From NCBI GenBank assembly GCA_963969365.1, contig OZ017754.1, forward strand, positions 806,001 through 870,000: a DNA stretch of 64,000 bases. The letters are read 5' to 3'. Below, in pieces: positions 11,678-23,078 of this stretch. Numbering within the stretch: position 1 is the first letter of the stretch; each line of letters opens with the position of its first letter. The notes beneath the pieces are model-generated. The model was given only the letters and a program-made list of their open reading frames with translations. It made no database searches and was not told the origin of the DNA. The position numbers and the translations under genes are program-made. This DNA comes from Asterochloris sp. CNOR1 (Eukaryota; Chlorophyta; Trebouxiophyceae; Trebouxiales; Trebouxiaceae).

Positions 11678-11996
11678 ACCAGCAAGCGGCAGCGCACCAT
11701 GAAGTATCTGCAGGGGCCAGACAGGAGAGAGGAGGTGGTGGTCCGCCACAACTTTCTGGAGGGACACCCTCCTGATATTTACAGATTCAGGCTCCTTGAG
11801 CCAATCAGAAAGTTGCAGTTTAACACCAAGCATGCTCACAGTTCCCAAGCTGAAGCATTACTACGAGCAGGCCTTCATTGCCCTGTTCCGCGAGCACGTA
11901 CCTCCTGGATGGATGGCTGGTCCTCCGCCACCAAGGGCACGTGTCAGTTACAATCTGCCGGCAGCTGTTATTGCTGATGTGATGAAGGCCAGATGA
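11678..11996 (+). pseudogene. Decayed continuation of the HUH-like ORF
   Basis: After the TAA at 11675-11677 the same frame remains open and reads a charged, protein-like segment (MKYLQGPDRREEVVVRHNFL, then RFRLLEPIRKL). Near 11830 the protein-like signal moves to another frame, which continues with VPKLKHYYEQAFIALFREHV and PPGWMAGPPPPRARVSYNLP, ending at 11996. One premature stop and one frameshift would explain this. A second overlapping gene is an alternative. Confidence 0.4.
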
Positions 11997-12163
11997 TGCA
12001 AGCTTATTCACAAGATCACGAAATTGTTTGAATCACTATGCCACAGCACAGGTATAGAAAGCGCATCCATTTACCCAATTTGTATGACTTTGTAACAGAT
12101 GCACAGATTGCGCGAGTGCAGCCCTTTTCAAGGGCCCAGGAGGTCCTCTTGTGCCACCAGGGA

Positions 12164-12372
12164 TTCAAGTGTAGATGCTGCCAGGTCCAAAAAGCCACCA
12201 CATGTGTTGGTCAGGCCAGCTCCCTCTGAGTAATACCTTCAAGTGTAGTTCAAGTGTAGTGGAACCTTTGTTGTGTAGTGGCAAGCCAATAGTGGTTGAT
12301 TGGCCCAGAGAAAAGGGTTACGCGGACATGCAGATCTTCAGTTCATGTAGACCAAGAGTGTTTCAAGTGTAG
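12164..12372. repeat. Four copies of TTCAAGTGTAG
   Basis: The 11-base word TTCAAGTGTAG occurs at 12164-12174, 12238-12248, 12249-12259 (directly abutting the previous copy) and 12362-12372. The cluster lies between the HUH-like element and the Crypton gene, just before a 26-base palindrome. It may be element-terminal sequence or binding sites; its function is unknown. Confidence 0.7.
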
Positions 12373-12380
12373 TCTGTTGG

Positions 12381-12406
12381 GGGGGCAAGCCTGCAGGCTT
12401 GCCCCC
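12381..12406. repeat. Perfect 26-base palindrome centred on CTGCAG
   Basis: The sequence reads identically on both strands: five G, CAAGC, CTGCAG, GCTTG, five C. It lies nine bases after the last TTCAAGTGTAG word and about 150 bases beyond the stop codon of the Crypton recombinase. It could form a hairpin or cruciform, or mark an element end. Confidence 0.8.
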
Positions 12407-12558
12407 TTGCATGAGATCTGATTCTGTGGAGTGAAATCTGACTTTTTGAGTGAAATGTTACACCGCTCAGTAAGATATGACTTTCAGCAGAGAAATGTAC
12501 CTGTGCAGGTAATTGGCGGTAGGGATTTCGATTTAGATCAGCACAATCAAAGGCTTGC

Positions 12559-15500
12559 TCAGCTGCTCTGCTTACGCTTGCCAAGCAGCTTGGAATCACT
12601 GCTGTACCTGCTGCATAGCTGCTGCAGTGAGCTGAGTGTCCTGGTGGCGGAAATTCGGTCACGTTCCATTTCTAAAGCTCCGACCACAGCAGCCATGGTG
12701 CTTCCCAAGGCCACCATGCGGTTCCTGACCTCAGCAGCGATGCCATTTTTGAATCTTGAGAAGGCCATGCTGCTGGCCCTTGCTTCTTTCTTGCTGCCAT
12801 GCCACCTGCGGAGGTCTGAAGGCACCGCTGAGATCTTGGAGAACGCCTCAAATGCTTCTGGGACTGTCTGGAAATCTGAGAGCTTCCACACCTGCAGTTC
12901 ACAAGGCGACAAGGTCTGACCAGTACTCAGGCGCTCAAGCTGAAAGGCATTCGACTGCATACCTGTTTCTCGACCAAAAAGGAGTCCCTCTCATCCCCGG
13001 GGCTCAGCGCACTGAGGGCCTGAGGCGGCAGAGTGTTGCCATTGCTGGCCTTTGAAGCCAGAGGCACCCACGGCATGGGGTTGGCGGATGCTGGAGGCTG
13101 AACACTGGAAAGAGGCACCTGGGGCAGCATCACCACAGGGGCAACTGGCATAGGCGTGGCCTCCTTTCCACTCAGCGTCTTGAAGAAAGCCTGCGACATG
13201 GCAGGGGAAAGGGTCAGAGCATGGTTGATCTAGATCTGGACACCTCAAGGCCACAGCGCTCACCATTGGGTTGGTGAAAAACTCATTTTTGTCTTTGAGA
13301 ATCCTCCCAGCGGCAATGTGTTTGTCCCATGTCTCTTGCCGCAGCTGCTTGCCTACAGCGCTCTGCAGAAGGCGGCTGGCTGCTGGCGGGATGGTGCGGA
13401 GCCACTGGTCCCCATATGACTGAATTCTCAAGCTGGCGTTCTGCACAAACACCTGCCGCAGGTGGTCGATGGCGCGTAAGGGCGCCAGCAAAGGATGTGC
13501 AGGGTGGCATCGCACGCCAGCTTGGTGCAGGAGCACTGTCAAGCCCGGGATGATGCGATCCAGCACATCCTCCTCAGCCTGCAGAACACAATCAGATCAG
13601 TCCCCCCATTCCCCAATTTTGGTGATTTGCGTGAGAAGCACTGGCACTGCAGTGACCTTACCTTGAAATCAGCCTGACCCAGATGATGGTTCTCCTTCCA
13701 GTCCCGTCCCCACCCAGCCAGCCTGTGGGCTGTGTCTGGGTCAAAGATGCAATACAGGTCTGTGGTGTCAGACTCATGCCTGCATGGCACAACACTGGTC
13801 AGCTGGAGATAATGTTGTTCAAAGTGCACAGCATGGGCTGAAGTGCCTACCTCGCCGCCATCTTGATCTCCGCTTTGTTGATGCCCACATTCTCTGCCGC
13901 CTCCACACCATGCTTCTTGAATTTGTGGCTGACTTCCCCTTTTGTTGAGTACCCATCAAGCCTGCCACAGGGCACACCTGCAGTGTAACAAGCAACAGAT
14001 GTCACCCACAGCCGTGTCCAAAATCTGAAGCATTAACGCACAGGCTCACCAGCAAGGTCAAAAGCCTGCCGAAGGTGAACGTTGAGGGTCTGCCCGCTCA
14101 TGGGCTGATTCCCCTGCATGCTAGGGGCTGCAACAATGTAGTTGGCCAGATCCTCAAGTTTGATGCCCCTGTGGAAGGTAGCGACAGCCAGGTCGGCAAG
14201 CGCTGCCTGAGGACAGATGCGATGGTCTCGATACCTGCGACAGAGGAGGCATGAAAACTGAGAACACACTGCAGCAAACTGCCCAAGTGCGTCTGACAAC
14301 ATGAATGCGCATACCTGACGACACCAGGAATATCCACCTGCCCAGGCTTCACAGTCTTCCCCTGCATGCTACCACAGAGGACTGCCACAGAGGGCGTTGG
14401 CCCCACACCATCCTGCGTCCTCAGTGCCAGGCAGCTCCAGGGAAGCTTGCGCAGGTCATCAGAGCGGCCCAGTGTGGCTGGCATGAACGTCATTGCCATC
14501 CTCAGCAGACAGGCCCACTGCCACTGCTTCTGCTGGAAAGCTTTTTGCAGGGACTGGCGAAGCTGCCCTGCGCTCAGTGCAGCATCCACCTGCACATTCA
14601 AACAGCAACTTGATGCATGAAAGTCACAAGTAGCGGCTGGGCTTGTGCCAGCCGAGCTGATGGAACGTTTCAAGACAGACAGAAAATCTCATGGAGAGAA
14701 GTGGATGAACAAAGCAGAGCTAGGAAGCATGTCAGTCATCTGTTCAGCCAACCCTGAGAACACCCAGCGCTGAGACTTCTTGGCCGATGGCAGCTTGGAA
14801 GCCATGGTCAGGGCAAAGACGCCAGCTTCGTTGATCCAGGCTGATGCCAGCCCACCACAGTCCACTGACATCGACCTCAAAACAGGGAAGCCCTCTGAGG
14901 TCCATACACACCTGAGCTGCCACCTGCGCATTGAGGTTCTCAGCCTGCATCTCCTTGCCACGTGCACGGACCAAGTCCCTAACTGCCTGAATTTCGAGGG
15001 GTGCGGGTACATCTGAGTTGATGCGGCCCTGTGAGTACTGCTCTCTGCGGACTTGCTTGAGGTGGCACAGATAATCACTGCACACACCAGGCCAAAGTTG
15101 GGAGGGCAAGACTTGGGTGCAGCTCAGACACGGCAGTGGAGTGGCCTCTCACCCCACACTGCTGAATGAGTATCGAGCACCATTCTGCTGCACTGCCTCA
15201 TCCACAAGCCATATCGAGAACTCAAGAATCTTGGCCTGGGACATGAGGTCGCCATCAGGGGACGCCTCCTGCTCACAGTATCTTTGCAAGAATGGGTGTG
15301 TGTGAGCGACATGTCCTCGTAAGCATCAAGGGCGCCATGAAGAATGGGATCAAAGGGCTACGGTGTCTACCTTCCAGAGCTTGGCAGCGGATTTTTCAGC
15401 CTGGACTGTGTTCTGTGGCTTAGCCGCACCATGACGTACATTGATGTGCTGGGTGCACCGGAGAATACGAGCTTCCTCCTCAGGAGTGTTAGGCATGGTT

Positions 15501-15781
15501 GCTGCCAAGCCAACTGCTGCGTCTGGGATTGGTGCTCCATTCTGCTGGCCCAAGGTCTCTAAACTGTGCACACCAAGGGCAGAGACCGGCACTGGCTGGA
15601 GATCATCCACCACGCCAAACAGGTGTCTGCAGGCTTGATTAATGGCCGCTCTGAGAGAAGGGGGGCTGTCTGGGGAGCAACTGCCATGCAGTTGTGCTAT
15701 GTAGTCCCCAGCCAGCCCCAGGTTGATGACATGGTTAATGTAGCTGCTGTACTGAGCAGATGGCACTTGGTAGTGCTGCAT
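12559..15781 (-). CDS. Crypton-type tyrosine recombinase (mobile element)
   Basis: DNA transposon recombinase that would cut and join DNA through a tyrosine nucleophile. Ten exons, all phase-consistent: 15781-15430, 15315-15153, 15077-14912, 14589-14315, 14234-14050, 13977-13851, 13779-13662, 13578-13264, 13190-12963, 12891-12559; 2262 nt, about 753 aa, no internal stop. Tyrosine-recombinase landmarks: box I GRSDDLRKL (Arg about 269); a CGSMQGKT hairpin followed by VVRYRDHRICPQAALA, which matches the VVRHKD..CPVGALA block I associate with Cryptons; box II SHKFKKHG (HxxK about 398-401), ARH about 424 and the likely nucleophile Tyr about 432 in DTTDLYC. A long C-terminal extension follows. The first junction (15430/15315) rests on phase only. 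No terminal repeats or target duplication were found. A LINE fragment abuts the start codon. Confidence 0.75.
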
Positions 15782-15837
15782 GAAGATGGATCTGGGGAAC
15801 TTTGGCGCGCTAGGGTTTCTGACCTAGTGCTTAGGTC

Positions 15838-16395
15838 GTGTATGACGGCGTCTGCTACCTGCCGCTGTACCGCGACCTCTCCTTGGCCCCCTTCTGTGCA
15901 CTACAGGCACATGGCAGCGCAGAGACAGCCCCTAGCACGGAACAGCATGAGCAGCGCTTCAGGGACTGCCAGGCCGCCACCGTGGCCACCTACATGCAGA
16001 TGCGGGGTCCCAACACGGCCTATGCCATGCAGACATACCTGACCAGGATCAGAGGCTTCAGGCCACGCAGAGCCTATGCCAGCATCAGGTGCAGCAGCCA
16101 CCAGCTGCGCGTACAGACTGGGCGATACCTACTGCCCCAGCTCAAGCGAGAGGACCGGACATGCCGAATCTGTGGGTCACCGCATGAGATGGAGGATGAA
16201 AGCTATATCCTGCTACACTGCCCAGGACTTGCAGACCTCCGGTCTGCTCACAGCCACCTGTTTGCGGAGCAGCAGCAGTCGTTGGCAACGCTGTTCAAAC
16301 AACCACCAAGCCGAGTGGCCACGTACATCAGGGCAGCACTGCTCCAGCACGCAAATGTGCTGGGCATCACTGGGGGCACATCTGGGCCTAAATGA
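15838..16395 (+). pseudogene. 5'-truncated LINE ORF2 C-terminal fragment (copy A)
   Basis: An open frame of about 185 codons homologous to the C-terminal end of the larger reverse-transcriptase fragment at 17016-18390. Shared blocks include ATVATYMQMRG versus STVATYKQMRG, CSSHQLRVQTGRY versus CSSHRLRVETGRY, and the Cys/His zinc-binding segment CRICGSPHEMEDESYILLHC. The whole reverse-transcriptase core is missing and there is a stop immediately upstream in frame (15832-15834), as expected of 5'-truncated target-primed insertions. The fragment begins within about 60 bases of the Crypton start codon, so the insertion may have disturbed that gene's promoter. Confidence 0.8.
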
Positions 16396-17015
16396 GGAAC
16401 AGACACCCTAGGTGACCCCTCTATGTGCCGTGGTGTATCCCCAGTTCACCAGCTGCTGATTAGAGCCCCGATTTCATAGCAATGCGCAAGACGCATCACA
16501 TGATTGTCTTCCCCTAAGGTCGCCATGCTGAGTTGTTGCTTGGGGTGTGCCGCCTTGGAGCCTGGTGCCCTGCGAGGGGAAGACTGCTGGCCACAGTCAT
16601 ACCCAAGCATAATTCTCTCATGACTGCGAAGTCTACGAGCTGAGAGGGCATGGCAAGCCAATCAGGGGGGCTGGGCCCCCCCCCTGCGCCATACAGGATC
16701 CAGGGTGTTTGCATTTCGGGCAGCAACCTCAGCTAGCAGTCCAATCTGGTGATGAAGCCCAGCACAGTGCCAAGGCCTGCCATGAGCGCCGGCTCCCTCT
16801 TTACCAGCCAAGTACAGTGACCTGCTTGATATGACTGTACTGCTTCTTTTTGTACCCCTACACCTTCAGCAAAGTTCATTGGTAGGATGAAATGATCATA
16901 GTCCTATGCCCGTGCATTGAGGCTACGGACTTTTTTCTTTTTTCCTTTTTAAAAAGAAATAGATTTAAAGTCCGGGGGCCACAATGAACGGGCATGGGAC
17001 TGACAATTCATGTAA
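16396..17015. other. LINE 3' flanks with T-rich/A-rich tract
   Basis: Sequence between the stop codons of the two oppositely oriented LINE fragments. It should include both 3' UTRs. At 16929-16965 a pyrimidine tract (T6-C-T6-CC-T5) switches directly to an A-rich tract, flanked by GGACTTT on the left and AAAGTCC on the right, an inverted repeat. On the minus strand the T tract would be an A-rich tail. No gene seen. Confidence 0.55.
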
Positions 17016-18390
17016 TCATGGTAAAAGCAGCACTGATTGATGCATAAGCAGCGCTGCACGCACATACTTAGCAAGCAAAATTGGGGGATGGTTATCAAAG
17101 AGATCTGTCAGAGTCTGTCCTGGCGTCTGGAATAGGTGGCTGTGGGCATTGCGCAGGTCATCGAGCTGGGGACAGTGCAGCAAGATGTGTTGCTCGTCTT
17201 CTATGGCGGTTGCTGATGTGCAGAGGCAGCAAGTCCTCTCGTGTCTGGCTTCTGATGTGTAGCGGCCTGTCTCAACTCTCAGCCTGTGGCTGCTGCAGCA
17301 CATCTGGGCCATTGATTTGCGCAGTCTGTAGCCTCTGATCTGCTGGATGTAAGGTTGCATGGTGTACGCTGCGCTGAAGCCGCGCATCTGCTTGTACGTT
17401 GCCACGGTGCTGTCTGAGTTCTCCGCAAAGAGCCGCTCATGGCGCTCTGTGCTGGGGGCGTTGGCAGGCCTCCCGCGGGCCTGTAAGGCAGCAAATCCAG
17501 CAGGGGTACGCAGGAGCCTAAGGTTTTCCACATTGGGTGTGCCGTCAAACATCGCCCAGAACAGTGGGTTGTCAGATGCAGTGCGAGTGACATTGCAAAT
17601 GCGCAGCCTGAACTTGTCAACTTGTTTTTGCCAATGCACAGCAAGCGGGTATCTGCCAAACTCAGCCAGGGCAATCAAGTGGTGCGTGGTGCGTTTCACT
17701 CCCAGCAGGCCACGTAAGAACTGGAGGTGGACGCCTTCCAGCACTTTGGTGACTGTGCTGCTGGCATCATGGTGCCAGAACCACACCTCACAGCCATAGC
17801 TGAGGATGGGCAGCACCAATGCATTAAACAAGTTGCACATGCGCTGGGGGTGCACATAGCCAAGCTGGAAGCATCTGCGGCGCATGGCATGCATGGCTTT
17901 GCATGCAGAAGCTGCAAGACTCCCCAGAGCAAGGCGGAAGTCCCGTTGCGTGGCGTGCAACCACAGGCCCAGATATTTGAAGCTGTCCTTGCGGGTGAGC
18001 ACTCTCCCGCCGTATGTGAAATCCCGGCAGGGGGTGTGCCGCAGCTCAAAGACCAGCACCTCAGTCTTTTCCAGGTTCACTGTGAGGCGCCTCTTCTTGC
18101 TAAAGTCCTGCAATGCATCAAGCATGTTCTGTAGCCCCTCTGCTCTGGTGCTTAGTATGGCAAGGTCATCTGCGTAGAGCAGCAGCGGCACAGGCTTTTG
18201 CATCTTCCACTCGCGGCCCGCAGCTGTGAACCAGTAATCGGCAAGGCTTGGGGCGCCATTGCCTGGCACAGCTCTCAGGACCTTGTGCAAGCAGTCAAGC
18301 AGCAGCCCGAACAGCAGGGGGCTGAGGGGACTCCCCTGCTGTGCCCCCTGAAAGCATCTGAAAGCCCCAGAGGTGCCCTGTGCAGTTCTC
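17016..18390 (-). pseudogene. 5'-truncated LINE reverse transcriptase fragment (copy B)
   Basis: A long minus-strand frame reads the second half of a non-LTR retrotransposon ORF2. From about 18360 downwards: the GAQQGSPLSPLLFGLLLDC motif of the RT palm, then PLLLYADDLAIL with the catalytic YADD box, SFKYLGLWL, LPILSYGCEVWFWHHDA and, near the C-terminus, a Cys/His segment CCLCTSATAIEDEQHILLHC. The frame ends with a TGA at 17018-17016. The endonuclease, the N-terminal part and the first RT motifs are missing, so this copy cannot move by itself. The recognisable 5' edge is near 18390-18405. I can say L1-like/RT family but cannot assign a clade. The Met often taken as a start (18290) has no meaning because the similarity continues upstream of it. 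Confidence 0.9.
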
Positions 18391-18711
18391 TTAACTTTAA
18401 ATTTAGATCAATCAATCAGTCGGGAGATAGTTTCGAGGCTTTCAAGAAACCAGTGCAAACGGCAAAACGCTGCTGCTGGTTATTTTCCTGTACCTTCAAC
18501 ATCTCTGTCATGCGATAGTCATATCACCAAGCACAGCTTGGTCACTGCCAGGAGCTGCGCAGGTGCACACATCCTGCCTTGTGTTGCAAGTATGTCCCTG
18601 AAAACATTGAGGCTCTGCCTACCGTCCGCGATGCTGGTGGCTGCAGGCATGGCTGCTGAGCAAGTGAACAGCTAGTACCCTCATCAAGGTACATCGGGAG
18701 CTTTTGACATC
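18391..18711. other. Intergenic between LINE copy B and next gene
   Basis: About 320 bases, somewhat AT-richer at its left end (near 18395-18420). It holds the insertion edge of the LINE fragment and the upstream region of the gene starting at 18712. No motif I can name. Confidence 0.4.
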
Positions 18712-21408
18712 ATGGCTGAAACTGAGCAGCAGGCACAGGTATGGTGTTCAGATTGTGCAGGCTCCTGTGACAGTGCCCTGAGCATGCTGTCCCTCTGGAA
18801 GATCACTCCCTAGGCAGACAGGCAGATAGAGCTTTCAAGCATGTCTCTGCTGTGATGCAGGACATCATCGTCACAGTGCTCAGGGGTGGCAGAGAGGTCG
18901 ACTCCCGGCGCTTCCGCAACCCCCCCAAGCAGGCATCGCGGATCATACAAGCACTGGAGGCGGCAGGGTACAAGGGGGACCTCCAGGATGCCACATACAC
19001 CTACACCACCGAGGATCTCCTCCAGCATGGGGCATACACCCTCAAGGTGTTAGAGGCAGCAACAGGCATGTCTATCAGCCGGCCAATCATGTGTTGGGTT
19101 GCCTGTGCCTGAAAGATTGTCACCAGGGCTTCACGCTGGCCTCAAGCCACAGGTGAGGTCTGCAGGTTCTGTGATCCCCAAGCCCAGGTAGCTGTTTGCA
19201 GTGTTTTGTGAGTGCAAACACTTGCAATTGATGGGCTGCATGTCAGGGTCAAGACCACTTTGGCAGTCATGTGCGGGCAGCATCACAGGGTCTGGGTGTG
19301 TAAAGGCTGACAGTGGTCTGATTACGCACGTCAATCCTGCTGAAGGGAACTGAAGGTTGCCTGCAGCGGCCACAAGACAACGGCTCAATCCATGGAAGTC
19401 TCAGGCCACTGTTGAGGCCTGCAGATGTTGTGGTCTGCCTGCCCAGTCTGGTCACTTTGTTGCAAGGCGCTGTCAGTCAGAGGGTACCTGGTCGGAGGCT
19501 CTGTCTACTGGACTGCCACCTTGGCTGTGGGACGACTCAAACCCACAGGCCACAGCGTGTTGTGTGGAGTCTATCTGCTGGTTAATTCTTGCAAACAAGT
19601 GGCATGCCTGACTTGCAGGCAGCATGGCTACCTCTGCGGCACACACGGCAGCGCTCATGGAGCTCAACCAGACAATGGTGAACTTGACGCCGACATTCCA
19701 CCAGCTGGTGGTAGCCTTGACGCCACAGCCAGAAGCACGCAAGAAATCCCTCTCTGTCGCACCCAGCACAGCAACCTCAGAGAAGGCTCGGCAGATTCAG
19801 CGCCGACTGGGATACCACTTTGACTACAACAACAAGGGGCCGCACACCGGCGGCGACCACCTGCTAGACCTTCCTATGTTTGAATGGGCAGCCTTCAGGG
19901 CAGAAGATGATGCAGCTGCCCAAGCCTGCAAATATCTGCAGGTGCACTTTGCCCCAGAGAAGTGCACCGTCATCGCAGTGCAGCGCGTCCCCTGGCTGGG
20001 GCAGGAGTGGGACTTTCCAGATGTTCACTTGCACATCAGAAGGGGCAAAACAGACTACCTCTTCATCTGGACAGGGCAAGGTGGGAACTGCAGGCTTAAG
20101 TATTGTTTTAGACTTGACGAGCTGCACACACCGGCCATGGTGCGCAGGCACAAGGCTGCAAATCCACATCACACCCAACATGTGGGCACCACAGCTGCGT
20201 TGCCACTGACCAAGTTGTGGGCATCCTCACAGCTTTGGCCTTGAGAACTGCACCTGATCAGGTACATGCAGGTGTACTTCACATCTTGGGGGCTGAGCCT
20301 GGGTGGAAACGTTTCTTTGCAGGTGCTGAGGAGCTGCTTCAGGAGATCCAGCAAAGCCAGGTACAGCTTGTGGAGTGGCAGGCGGAGAAGACAGAGGCAG
20401 AGTTGGCAAAGGAGCAGCTGGATGCTGCCCAAAAGGAGACTAGAATGGCCAAGAAGCGCAGTAGGCCCAGTCACGATATCCAGCAGGCCGGTGAAGAAGA
20501 GCAGCTGGAGCACAAGCTGCAGGCAAGTTTGCATTCAGGTGCAACCTCCTGCTGAAGGCAGGCCTCTGGCTGGAAGGTTTTGTACTGGACTGACCACAGC
20601 AAGGAGCAGTCCAGACATGCCTGGTATCATAAATGCAGCTTATGGCATGAAGGCCCGATATCAGCAGCAATTGGCCTTGTGGTCTGTTACGGATCGAAGT
20701 CTGCCTCTCAACTGGCCTGCATCTTTGTGGCTGCAGGAGAAGCAGCAGCTCATCTCACAACTTAACACAGACATAAGCAATGCATTGAGCCACCTGGAGA
20801 GTTGTGTGGGGCAGCTGACGCTGCATGCTGTGGGCTTTTATGAGGCCAAGAAGCCCAGCAACCTGTTAACTGGCAGGAGCAAACATAGGTAAGCCTGATG
20901 AAAGGCGCTGGCACATGTACACATTGTCGTCGACAGCATCCAAGGCACCTGCGAGTTCCCACAGTGCCTACTCTTGCAGCACTGTTCTTGCAGTCATGTC
21001 GCTTTTTCGCTGTGTTTTTGCAGAGCCTGCACTGTATGGGTAACCTCAATGTCAAGGGAATGTACCTCATCTTGCTGGTGCAGGATTCAGACAGAGCTCT
21101 GCTGGATAGTTCTCAACACCAAGCAGCACAATGCTGCGCCAGAGCACCCTGGAGCTGCAGCAGTGCTTGGGGATTTCAACCGCCATGACATCTACCGCCA
21201 ACCTGATAAAAATGTGGGCAACCTCTCAGAGCGGCTGTGCATTGAGATCCTTAGCTCCCGCTTCACCAACAAAGGGCGCGCAGCAGCTGCCCGTCGTGTT
21301 CGGCAGCTGCTGCAGTCATCTGTGGACGAGCTAGAGGCGCGGCAGGACTGGATATTTGAGGGTGCGTCGCACCTTCACCTTGCTAGATCCCAAGCTCATC
21401 AGTTGTGA
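18712..21408 (+). CDS. Uncharacterised coiled-coil protein
   Basis: I do not recognise this family. Six exons fit in phase: 18712-18738, 18861-19065, 19619-20080, 20323-20522, 20737-20888, 21084-21408; 1371 nt, about 456 aa. The N-terminal part (DIIVTVLRGGREVDSRRF, then DATYTYTTEDLLQHGAYTLK) looks like a small alpha/beta domain. The middle (LDLPMFEWAAFRAEDDAA, WLGQEWDFPDVHLHIRRGKT) also looks globular. About residues 232-310 form a strong coiled coil rich in E, Q, K and L, running across the 20522/20737 junction. The C-terminal exon has SERLCIEILSSRFTNKGRAA and VRQLLQSSVDELEARQD helices. The intron after 20522 uses the donor CAG|GCAAGT (GC-AG), supported by phase and by an unbroken coiled coil; the intron after 19065 may also be GC-AG. 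No signal peptide or membrane segment is visible. Confidence 0.65.
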
Positions 21409-23078
21409 CGAGACCGTTGACTTGGGCCACTGCTCCCAGGTTTGCCTGTGTGGCACCCTGCACATGGGCGTGCATGTCAGAGGGACTGCTCAGCATTTGT
21501 CATCTGAGCATGAAAAGTACTCTGCTGTGCCATGGCAGCGGGCTGGTTGATAATATCAAACCTTGAGGTCTGGCAGGCAGCGTGACATGATCCAAGTGAA
21601 AGATCTGGATTTTGCAGCAACCAGTTATGTCAGCCTGCTGTTGAGCATGGTAAACACATTGGACATGTGAGCCCCAGCAGACATCTGGCTGATGCCCTTC
21701 TACTGACAGTTGCTGCAAGCATGCCTCAAGACAGGCGCCTGAAGTGCCTGCCAGCACGCCTTCTTCAAAAAGGTCCTTGTTACTCTGCAGAACGTCCAAA
21801 CGGTGCAAGCACCCCACAGGAAGCGCAGCTGCTGGCAAATGATTCAACAAGGTACATGCCAGGTCCCAGCGGTGTGCAGGCAAGCGAATGGTCCCCAAGT
21901 CCATCCAGCCCTCAGACAGCGCCCATGACTGATCGTGAACTGCACTGCTCGGCAGATATTGCAGCAGCACTGCAGGACCACCTGTCAAAGCCCCATGTCT
22001 ATGAGGCACTTGGGCACACTGCCCCTCCCAGCATCCCAGTCAGCGCTGTGGAGGAATGGCTTGGCTCAGCATGGATAGTGGCAAGAAGCTGACTAGACTG
22101 ATTGCTGATGTGCTCTGTTGACATATGGAGCGCTGTCTTCTGTAATGAGTGTCACCCATTGCACACTGGCGAATGCATTGCTGTCGTGTCAGGAAGCCTT
22201 CACACACATGCTTCACCAGACAACATGTGCTCATGTCTCATCTCTGTAAATTGCACAATGGCTGTAGCAACACAGCATCGCAATGACTGAGGTGGTGCTT
22301 TAGTACTGGTGTCCTGCTGCTGTGTATTTTCTTGGAACACAGAGTGGCAATGGTGGCTACCTGAAGCTGGTCACACCTTGCACAGTAGCATGGCTGTTCT
22401 TTGAATGCATGCTGCTGGCCCAGAGTCTTTGAAGTGCACACCATGGGCAGAGGTTGCAGGGCGTCACCTGGCCTGCAATAACATAACATGTTGCGGGGTG
22501 TCACATGGCATGTGATGATATGACCTAACATGTGGGATCCAAGATCTGCTACAGCAAACTCGCAGTGCAAGCTCAACGCAGGCCTGTAGACTGAGGCATT
22601 TGCAGGCTGTCACATCAAAGGAGGGGGGAAGAGGAAATAGGCCTTCAAACGAGGCAAGCCAGCAAGAAGGAAAGCAACTCAGCCACCAGTCTGTATTCAC
22701 CCAGACTTTCGAGATCGAGTGCACACAGAGAATCACTGTACTGAGCGACCTTTAAAGGTCGCATGAACCAAGACCCTTCCCAAGCTACCAGGCCAGTTGC
22801 TGCTTCTTCTGCTGAGAACCGGCATGGCCCTGGCGCAGCAGGCAAGGGAGGTCTCAGGGATCAGCGTGGGCTAGGGTGAGCAACGCCTCTGCACCGCCTT
22901 AGGTCGCTCTATGAGGCTCATCATTGCTGTTGATGGCCTGCCGAGCCACTAAGCTTCTCCAACAGGCAGCGCAGCATGCTGACATTGCATCGCCTTGCTG
23001 GCTGTTGTTCCGTAGCTGCTGACAGCTGGACAAGGTGCCAAGGCACACAGATGCTTTACCTAGGTTGCTGCACTGCAG
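21409..23078. other. Intergenic / eIF4G upstream region
   Basis: About 1.7 kb. The longest plus frame (21667-22092) lacks motifs and acceptors in phase with a neighbour, so I do not call it. Some of the region must be the promoter, the 5' leader and the unrecognised first coding exon of eIF4G. Confidence 0.45.

Noticed and set aside
21667-22092. Plus-strand frame of 141 codons between the coiled-coil gene and eIF4G
   Set aside because: No recognisable motif, no matching splice context, low-complexity composition; could not be supported as a gene.
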